From contig JAQCGA010000322.1 of NCBI GenBank assembly GCA_027619145.1, positions 1-5,428 of the forward strand: a DNA stretch of 5,428 nt, given 5' to 3'. The stretch's first letter is position 1, and every line of letters starts with the position of its first letter. The stretch comes from a bacterium (GTDB lineage Bacteria > Latescibacterota > UBA2968 > GCA-2709665). The notes below the pieces were generated by a model, which ran no database searches, had not been told where the DNA came from, and worked only from the letters and a program-made list of their open reading frames with translations. Shown here one piece after another: positions 1 to 4,284 of this stretch. The translations under genes and the position numbers were made by a program.

Positions 1-93
1 TATAGGTTCTTACTTGGCATTGGGGGAAGGGTGAACCCAGGATTCATACGCTGCTTGGAAACGGCGAGCTTGGGGGTTTATATGGGCTTTGTT

Positions 94-164
94 TGCCTCC
101 GGCGGTCCCCTTTCTTTGTTCGCACAAAGAAAGAGGAGAAAGAAAAGCGCCCCTGCGGGGGGCT
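94..164. repeat. Palindromic dispersed element, copy 1
   Basis: This copy matches a second one at the right edge of the window (5363-5428) over 66 nt, with 56 identities by hand alignment. The order is a 12-nt block TGCCTCCGGCGG (94-105), a 32-nt inverted repeat (106-137) centred on CTTTCTTTGTTC/GCACAAAGAAAG, a purine run (138-147), and a GC-rich hairpin (146-164; CCCC-TGC-GGGG core plus an outer AGC/GCT pairing). In this copy 14 of 16 arm positions pair. It has no coding potential that I trust. It looks like a REP- or MITE-like intergenic element; the class is an inference. Confidence 0.8.
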
Positions 165-222
165 TTCAATGTGGTCCGGTGGAAGGCCGTTGCCTTGGGC
201 GCTTCAGGGTTTCAGGGGCGTA

Positions 223-306
223 CACGAGGGCTTTGGCAGGTCCTGCCCGAAAGGTGAGAGGGGTCTCTTTGAGGCGGAGTGAGGGAGTTTTGAAGAAATG
301 AAAACC
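223..306. repeat. Tandem ~85-nt repeat, unit A
   Basis: This 84-nt unit is followed after 2 nt by a diverged second unit (309-393). My hand alignment gives about 13 substitutions and 3 single-base gaps over 86 columns, roughly 80% identity. It begins CACGAGGGCTTTGGCAGG and ends AAATGAAAACC. A short hairpin GGCAG-GTC-CTGCC sits at 235-247. The function is unknown; the pair forms most of the leader ahead of the deformylase gene. Confidence 0.75.
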
Positions 307-308
307 GC

Positions 309-393
309 CACGAAGGCTTTGGCGGGCCCTGTCCGGAAAGGTGCGGGGGTTCGCTTTGAGGGTGGAGCGAGGGCGTTTTAACAAATGAGAACC
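309..393. repeat. Tandem ~85-nt repeat, unit B
   Basis: This is the second unit, 85 nt, ending 20 nt before the deformylase ATG. It begins CACGAAGGCTTTGGCGGG and ends AAATGAGAACC. The hairpin seen in unit A is kept at 321-333 as GGCGG-GCC-CTGTC, where two Watson-Crick pairs become G-T (G-U in RNA) pairs. That would be tolerated in an RNA helix, but the stem is only 5 bp. Confidence 0.75.
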
Positions 394-412
394 ATTTACT
401 GAATTGGGTAGT

Positions 413-970
413 ATGGCGATTTTAGAGATAAAAAAGTTTGGGTGTCCTGCGTTGCGGAAAAAAACCCAGCGAGTGGAAGCGGTTGACGAGGCAGTACAAC
501 GTCTGGTGGACGAGATGTTTGAGACGATGTACGCGGCTGAAGGGATTGGGCTGGCTGCGCCTCAGGTGGGTGTGAACCAGCGGGTGGTGGTGCTGGATGT
601 GACTCCCAGTGATCCTTCGGCCGGGCCGATGACGCTGATTAATCCTGAGGTGGTTCATGCCGAGGGTGAGGCTGTGGGCGAAGAGGGGTGTTTGAGCCTG
701 CCGGGGGTTGTAGGAGATGTGAAGCGAGCAGAGCGGGTGCGGGTGCGGGCGTTGGACCGGGAAGGGAATCCGTTTGAGGTGGAGATGTACGATATTTCTT
801 CTCGAGCGGCGCAGCATGAGATGGACCACCTGGATGGGATTCTGGTGACGGACCGTTTCAGTGCGATTAGACGGAACCTGGTGCGCGGGCAGCTTCGGAG
901 ACTGAAACGCGAAGGCACCCGACAGAAACCGGGGTTGATGTACGCAGATGAAGTGATGGACGCTACGTAG
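413..970 (+). CDS. def: Peptide deformylase
   Basis: This cytosolic metalloenzyme removes the N-terminal formyl group from newly made proteins. The 185-residue product has all three family motifs: GIGLAAPQ (44-51), EGCLS (91-95, metal-ligand Cys93) and QHEMDH (134-139, metal ligands His135 and His139, catalytic Glu136). Length and motif 2 fit a type 1 bacterial enzyme, and the basic C-terminal helix (about 151-170) resembles the Gram-negative subtype. I chose the ATG at 413, which gives the usual start MAILEIKKFG. An in-frame TTG at 404 adds only three residues. Neither has a strong Shine-Dalgarno site, unlike most later genes. The PHP gene follows after 48 nt. The common partner fmt (formyltransferase) is not next to it in this window. 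Confidence 0.97.
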   Translation: MAILEIKKFGCPALRKKTQRVEAVDEAVQRLVDEMFETMYAAEGIGLAAPQVGVNQRVVVLDVTPSDPSAGPMTLINPEVVHAEGEAVGEEGCLSLPGVVGDVKRAERVRVRALDREGNPFEVEMYDISSRAAQHEMDHLDGILVTDRFSAIRRNLVRGQLRRLKREGTRQKPGLMYADEVMDAT

Positions 971-1018
971 AGATCACGAAGACCCGGCACCCCTTCTTTC
1001 ATTCGATAAAGGCTCCAT

Positions 1019-1840
1019 ATGGACGAACGGATTGATTTGCATTTGCATTCTACTTGTTCGGACGGGACGTTTGAGCCGGAGGAGGTGGTGCGTCGTGCTG
1101 CCGGGGCCGGGTTGGCAGTAATTAGCTTGACGGATCACGACTCGACGGAAGGTGTTTCTGCTGCGCAGGCGGAAGGAGTGCGCCTGGGTGTGGAGGTGAT
1201 TCCAGGTGCTGAACTGAGTGCGATGGTAGATGGGACGGATGTACACATTCTGGCTTATTTTATTGATGTGGACCATCGGGAACTGAGTGCCTGTCTGCAA
1301 GAATATCGGGCAGAACGCAAACGTCGCGCAGAACGGATTGTGCAGAAGCTGAATCGAATGGGAATGCGCGTTCGGTTTGAGCAGGTGCTGGCCAGGGCGG
1401 GAGATGGGACGATTGGGCGGCCGCACGTAGCTGACGTGCTGGTGGAAGAGGGGTTTGTTTTTTCGGCCAACGAGGCGTTTCACAAATATCTGGGATATGC
1501 CAAGCCCGCGTATGAGCCCAAGTATTTGATGCCGCCCGAGGAAGCCATTCAAGTGATTCATGCAGCAGGTGGCCTGGCCTGTCTGGCGCACCCCGGGCTG
1601 TACGGACGGGACGACTTGATCCCGAAGCTGGCAGAAGCCGGGCTGGACGGGCTTGAAGTGCGGCATATCAAACATGGTCCAGGAGAGGTTCGCAGGTACG
1701 TGGATCTTGCTGCAGAATACGGCTTGTTGCCTACGGGGGGGTCGGATTGTCACGGCGATGGGCGCGGAGCCGCAGTGATTGGAACGGTGGATGTGCCCCG
1801 GGAGTTTGTGGATCGGCTGCGTAAAAAAGCAGAAGGTTAG
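1019..1840 (+). CDS. PHP-domain phosphoesterase (YciV/TrpH-like)
   Basis: This 273-residue protein is a full-length PHP (polymerase and histidinol phosphatase) domain enzyme of the YciV/RNase AM group. Characterised relatives hydrolyse 3',5'-nucleoside bisphosphates such as pAp, and E. coli YciV trims RNA 5' ends; which applies here is inference. The metal-site motifs are all present: DLHLHSTCSDG (6-16; His8, His10, Asp15), LTDHD (38-41 core; His40, Asp41), PGAELS (Glu65), His76 in DVHILAY, GRPH (133-136), LAHPG (His191) and GGSDCHGDG (Asp243, His245). An inserted helical region lies around 85-175, as is usual in this group. The ATG at 1019 is supported by AAAGG at 1008-1012. It is probably co-transcribed with the deformylase, and a terminator follows. 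A 10-nt direct repeat GCAGAAGGTT (1829-1838 and 1841-1850) straddles the stop codon. Confidence 0.95.
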   Translation: MDERIDLHLHSTCSDGTFEPEEVVRRAAGAGLAVISLTDHDSTEGVSAAQAEGVRLGVEVIPGAELSAMVDGTDVHILAYFIDVDHRELSACLQEYRAERKRRAERIVQKLNRMGMRVRFEQVLARAGDGTIGRPHVADVLVEEGFVFSANEAFHKYLGYAKPAYEPKYLMPPEEAIQVIHAAGGLACLAHPGLYGRDDLIPKLAEAGLDGLEVRHIKHGPGEVRRYVDLAAEYGLLPTGGSDCHGDGRGAAVIGTVDVPREFVDRLRKKAEG

Positions 1841-1858
1841 GCAGAAGGTTGTGTAGAG

Positions 1859-1874
1859 CCTCGTGCATACGAGG
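1859..1874. other. Small perfect hairpin after the PHP gene
   Basis: The arms CCTCGT (1859-1864) and ACGAGG (1869-1874) pair perfectly around a GCAT loop, starting 18 nt after the stop codon. No T-run follows, so it is not an intrinsic terminator by itself. It might protect the 3' end of the mRNA; that is a guess. Confidence 0.45.
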
Positions 1875-1886
1875 AGGGGCGAGAAG

Positions 1887-1925
1887 AATTGGCAATTAGC
1901 AATTTGTAGGTATCAATTGTCAATT
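1887..1925. repeat. AT-rich inverted repeat
   Basis: AATTGGCAATT (1887-1897) pairs with AATTGTCAATT (1915-1925) over 11 positions with a single G-T pair and a 17-nt spacer. It is the most AT-rich stretch of the window. It lies between the PHP gene and the terminator in front of moaD, where a promoter or an operator could sit. Confidence 0.6.
1889..1916 (+). promoter_or_regulatory. Weak candidate promoter upstream of moaD
   Basis: TTGGCA (1889-1894, 5 of 6 to the sigma-70 -35 box) is followed after 16 nt by TATCAA (1911-1916, 4 of 6 to the -10 box). It lies inside the AT-rich inverted repeat. If used, transcription would begin near 1923 and run through the terminator at 1936-1967 before reaching moaD. 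Such matches occur by chance in AT-rich DNA, so support is weak. Confidence 0.25.
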
Positions 1926-1935
1926 TTCTGCTGAT

Positions 1936-1967
1936 CGTCGAGCCGGGCAGGGTTCGGCGGTTTTTTT
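1936..1967 (+). terminator. Rho-independent terminator
   Basis: A 9-bp stem (1936-1944 with 1951-1959, two of the pairs being G-U in RNA) encloses a 6-nt GGGCAG loop. It is followed one base later by seven consecutive T residues (1961-1967). It is well placed to end the def-PHP transcript. It lies only 29 nt before the moaD ATG, so it could also act as an attenuator in the moaD leader. Confidence 0.85.
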
Positions 1968-1996
1968 AGGATCGGATCTCAGCTGTGAGGGAGAAG

Positions 1997-2242
1997 ATGA
2001 AAGTTAAGGTTTTGTTTTTTGCATCGTGCCGGGATGTGGTAGGGATGCGGGAATCCGAAATAGAGCTGGCCGAAGGCGCGACGGTCGTGGATTTGATGGA
2101 TGGGATTGCAGCAGAGCATGTGCGGTTTAAAAAGATGGAAGCCAGCCTGATGGTGTCGGTCAACCAGGAGTACGTGGACCGCGATGCGCCTTTGAAAGAA
2201 GGAGATGAGGTGGCGTTTATTCCACCGGTAAGCGGAGGATGA
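1997..2242 (+). CDS. moaD: Molybdopterin synthase small (sulfur-carrier) subunit MoaD
   Basis: MoaD is a ubiquitin-fold sulfur carrier. Its C-terminal Gly-Gly is adenylated and thiocarboxylated, then donates sulfur to cyclic pyranopterin monophosphate in the MoaD-MoaE complex. The 81-residue product has the family's usual length, a beta-grasp start (MKVKVLFFASCRDVVG), a conserved EGDEVAFIPPVSGG tail and the required terminal Gly80-Gly81. The ATG at 1997 is preceded by AGGGAG (1988-1993) and gives the standard N-terminus. An in-frame GTG at 1985 would add four residues and overlap that ribosome site. moaE follows after 46 nt. The activating enzyme MoeB is not in the window. Confidence 0.94.
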   Translation: MKVKVLFFASCRDVVGMRESEIELAEGATVVDLMDGIAAEHVRFKKMEASLMVSVNQEYVDRDAPLKEGDEVAFIPPVSGG

Positions 2243-2288
2243 ACAAGAAAAAGGCAACATAGAATCTATACTTTGAAAGAGGTTCAGA

Positions 2289-2738
2289 ATGGCTGGAGAT
2301 GTGTACAGGATTCAGAAAGATGCGATTCTTCCGGATGCGTTGCATACGGCGGTGTTGCAGGATTCGGATGGGGCAGTGGCAACATTTGCGGGGGTGGTCA
2401 GAGATCATTCTCAGGGGCGACAGACGCAGTACCTGGAGTATGATGCGTACGCGGAGATGGCAGAAAAAAAGATGGCCGAGATTGGCGAAGAGGGGAAGGC
2501 CCGCTGGGAGGTAGATGCGGTGGGGATCTTACACCGGTTGGGCCGGATGGAGATTGGGGAGATCAGCGTGTTGATCGCTGTTTCCTCACCGCACAGGAAG
2601 GCGGCGCTGGAGGCCTGTCATTACGCGATTGACCGGTTGAAGGAGACGGTACCTGTCTGGAAAAAAGAGGTGTGGACAGACGGCGAGGCGTGGATTGAGG
2701 GCGATCCTTCGGCGGGGAAAAACGCCGGGAAGGTATAG
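2289..2738 (+). CDS. moaE: Molybdopterin synthase catalytic (large) subunit MoaE
   Basis: MoaE binds cyclic pyranopterin monophosphate and, with MoaD thiocarboxylate, inserts the two dithiolene sulfurs to make molybdopterin in the cytosol. The 149-residue protein is family-typical in length. Visible signatures are GVVRDHSQG (Arg38), LEYDAYAEMA (49-58), HRLGRMEIGE (82-91), SSPHR (His102-Arg103) and the lysine pair region LKETVPVWKKE (Lys118, Lys125). These correspond in order and spacing to the E. coli active-site residues Arg39, His103, Arg104, Lys119 and Lys126. The ATG at 2289 has AAGAGG (2277-2282) six bases upstream. The phosphatase gene begins 2 nt after its stop, suggesting translational coupling. 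Confidence 0.96.
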   Translation: MAGDVYRIQKDAILPDALHTAVLQDSDGAVATFAGVVRDHSQGRQTQYLEYDAYAEMAEKKMAEIGEEGKARWEVDAVGILHRLGRMEIGEISVLIAVSSPHRKAALEACHYAIDRLKETVPVWKKEVWTDGEAWIEGDPSAGKNAGKV

Positions 2739-2740
2739 GT

Positions 2741-3208
2741 ATGTTTGGATTCAGTTGGGTGGTTGAGGGGAAGTTGGCTGGGATGGGGCGTCCGGGTCCG
2801 CCGTTTGCAGATCTGGAAGAAGACCTGCGGCTGCTGGATGAGGTGGGGGTGGGTGCGGTGGTTTCTCTTACGGAAGACCCGCTGGACGAGGCGGTGATAC
2901 TGGATGCAGGGTTGAATGTGCTCCATTTGCCGGTGCCGGATATGACGCCGCCCGGTCTGGATACGGTTATGCGGTTCGTCGCATTTGTGGAAAGCGCACT
3001 GGGAGCCGGTCAGGCTGTGGCGGTACATTGTGCGATGGGGCAGGGGAGGACTGGGACGATGCTGGCGTGTTATCTGGTGCATACCGGAAACAGTGCGGCC
3101 GAAGCTATTCGGACCGTGCGTACAATGAGACCCGGGTCGATTGAGACGCGAGAACAGGAAGCGACTGTTTTTGCCTATGCCCGGCACCTGGACGAGGTGG
3201 AGTCGTAG
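2741..3208 (+). CDS. DUSP23-like dual-specificity phosphatase
   Basis: This 155-residue protein is a compact Cys-based phosphatase. The signature loop HCAMGQGRTGT (96-106) supplies the nucleophile Cys97 and phosphate-binding Arg103, and the likely general acid is Asp67 in PVPDMTPP. It shares more than the loop with the small atypical phosphatase DUSP23: an N-terminal FSWVVEGKLAG (4-14), VSLTE (41-45), TGTMLACYLV (104-113) and RPGSIET (130-136), by memory of that family. The substrate is unknown; family members act on phosphoproteins or small phosphorylated molecules. There is no signal peptide or extra domain, so it is probably cytosolic. The start at ATG 2741 follows GGGAAGG (2727-2733). The stop overlaps the permease start by one base. 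It sits between molybdopterin synthase and a transporter, an unusual context. Confidence 0.9.
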   Translation: MFGFSWVVEGKLAGMGRPGPPFADLEEDLRLLDEVGVGAVVSLTEDPLDEAVILDAGLNVLHLPVPDMTPPGLDTVMRFVAFVESALGAGQAVAVHCAMGQGRTGTMLACYLVHTGNSAAEAIRTVRTMRPGSIETREQEATVFAYARHLDEVES

Positions 3209-4095
3209 TGGATGCGGCGGCCTGGGTTCTGTTGCCGCTGACGTTGAGCAAGATGGCACCGCTGCTACTGGCGGGCCTTGGGGGCCTGGCATCTGAGCGT
3301 ACAGGTGTGATCAATATTGCGCTGGAAGGGATGATGCTGGCCGGGGCATTTTGTGCGGCGGCCGGGGGTATTGCAACCGGGTCTGCATGGGTCGGGTTGG
3401 TTTGTGGTGCGCTGGGTGGGGGATTGTTGGCAGGGGTGCATGCATTGGCGTGTATTCGGTTGCGGATGGATCAGATTGTCAGTGGAACAGCCGTGAATCT
3501 CCTGGCGCTGGGAGGCACGGGCTTTTTTTTATTTCGGTTCTTTGGGGTCCACGGTAGCAGTCCACCCGCGCCGAAGTTGCCGATGTTGGATCTATTTTTA
3601 GAGGGTGGATTGCGGCAACCGGTGACGGTACCGCTGGCGTTGGGGATGGCGGTTTTGGCCTGGTTCGTATTGTACCGTACGCCGTACGGGCTATGGGTAC
3701 GCGCAACAGGAGAGTCTCCGGAGACGGCGCGCGCATCCGGGATTCGGGTGCAGCGGGTTCAGGCTGTGGGTGTGTTGATCAGTGGATTGTTGGCCGGGTT
3801 AGGTGGCGCGCATCTGGCGTTGGGTGATTTGAGTCAGTTTGTGGAGCGGATGGTTGCAGGTCGGGGTTTTATAGCTCTGGCGGCGCTGATTTTTGGGAAG
3901 TGGCATCCGCTGGGTGTTCTGGGAGCCTGTCTGTTTTTCGGGTTTGCCGAGGCGGTGGCGGATGGGTTGCAGGGTTGGACAGCGCAGGTTCCGTCGCAGG
4001 TGTTTCTGGGGTTGCCGTTTGTGTTGACGATGGTGGTGCTGGCAGGGTTTGTGGGACGGTCCAGGGCACCAGGGGGGCTGGGACGTGTCGAATAA
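3208..4095 (+). CDS. ABC transporter permease, nucleoside/simple-sugar type
   Basis: This 295-residue inner-membrane protein belongs to the BPD_transp_2 permease family and resembles the second permease (YufQ/NupQ type) of BmpA-linked nucleoside importers. Evidence is the N-terminal SERTGVINIALEGMMLAGAF (29-48) and the cytoplasmic coupling loop YGLWVRATGESPETARASGI (160-179), which contacts the ATPase. About eight to nine hydrophobic segments are visible, near 6-29, 34-56, 60-83, 89-113, 139-158, 184-205, 221-254 (possibly two) and 265-283. The GTG start at 3208 shares one base with the phosphatase stop and has GAGGTGG (3194-3200) upstream, so coupling is likely. The ATPase, sister permease and binding protein that normally accompany it are absent here, so it must work with partners outside the window or be a remnant. 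Nucleosides are the likely substrate, by family only. Confidence 0.92.
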   Translation: MDAAAWVLLPLTLSKMAPLLLAGLGGLASERTGVINIALEGMMLAGAFCAAAGGIATGSAWVGLVCGALGGGLLAGVHALACIRLRMDQIVSGTAVNLLALGGTGFFLFRFFGVHGSSPPAPKLPMLDLFLEGGLRQPVTVPLALGMAVLAWFVLYRTPYGLWVRATGESPETARASGIRVQRVQAVGVLISGLLAGLGGAHLALGDLSQFVERMVAGRGFIALAALIFGKWHPLGVLGACLFFGFAEAVADGLQGWTAQVPSQVFLGLPFVLTMVVLAGFVGRSRAPGGLGRVE

Positions 4096-4113
4096 ACCAC
4101 GTGGACAGGGGGG

Positions 4114-4142
4114 GTAGGGGCGGACCTGCATGTCCGCCTGGG
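4114..4142. repeat. Intergenic hairpin repeat, unit 1
   Basis: GTAGGGGCGGAC (4114-4125) and GTCCGCCTGGG (4132-4142) flank a 6-nt CTGCAT loop and form a 7-bp perfect stem plus one G-T pair. It starts 18 nt after the permease stop. A second unit with the same arm-loop-arm lengths begins 55 nt further on. No T-run follows, so it is not a classical terminator. Short hairpins of the form TAGGGGCG...CGCC recur between genes in many environmental genomes as I recall; this was not checked. Confidence 0.75.
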
Positions 4143-4168
4143 GTTTGAGGGGTATAGGGGTGATTTTC

Positions 4169-4197
4169 GTAGAGGCGGCCCCCTGTGGCCGTCCGGG
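4169..4197. repeat. Intergenic hairpin repeat, unit 2
   Basis: GTAGAGGCGGCC (4169-4180) and GGCCGTCCGGG (4187-4197) flank a 6-nt CCCTGT loop, the same 12-6-11 layout as unit 1. Relative to unit 1, an A-T stem pair becomes C-G and a G-C pair becomes G-T, so the stem is kept. It lies upstream of the lipoprotein gene, within its probable leader or promoter zone. Confidence 0.7.
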
Positions 4198-4284
4198 TGG
4201 GTTGGGTATGGGGGCGATTGTTTTTGGTTGTGTGTTCACGTATTCCTAGAGAAGATGAACGTCTGGTTGGGGAATCGAGTTCAG

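Larger units (their letters stand above)
1..412. other. Gene-free leader region before the deformylase gene
   Basis: No convincing gene lies here. The open frames present are short, rich in Arg, Gly and Pro, overlap the repeats and resemble no family I know. The stretch holds, in order, about 90 nt of unassigned sequence, a palindromic dispersed element (94-164), about 60 nt of G-rich sequence, and a tandem pair of related ~85-nt units that runs to 20 nt before the deformylase start. I could not place a convincing -35/-10 pair. The promoter of the first gene may lie inside the second tandem unit or upstream of the window. Confidence 0.7.

Noticed and set aside
31..301. Two short + strand open frames in the leader region
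   Set aside because: They read through the palindromic element and part of the tandem repeat, lack a good ribosome site and resemble no protein family.
223..393. A CRISPR array
   Set aside because: Only two ~85-nt diverged units with a 2-nt gap are present; there are no short identical repeats with unique spacers.
974..1753. A 259-codon minus-strand open frame opposite the PHP gene
   Set aside because: It lies wholly antisense to a gene with complete metal-site motifs and shows no recognisable domain.
1895..1923. A minus-strand promoter-like pair, TTGACA and GCTAAT with a 17-nt spacer
   Set aside because: It would fire only into the 3' end of the PHP gene and arises from the AT-rich inverted repeat; no minus-strand gene is present to serve.
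1887..1996. A molybdenum-cofactor riboswitch ahead of moaD
   Set aside because: The space between the PHP gene and moaD is short and largely taken by a simple inverted repeat and a terminator; I see no multi-helix aptamer.
2621..3292. A 223-codon minus-strand open frame across moaE, the phosphatase and the permease start
   Set aside because: It runs antisense to three well-supported genes and has a His/Pro/Arg-rich composition typical of a shadow frame.
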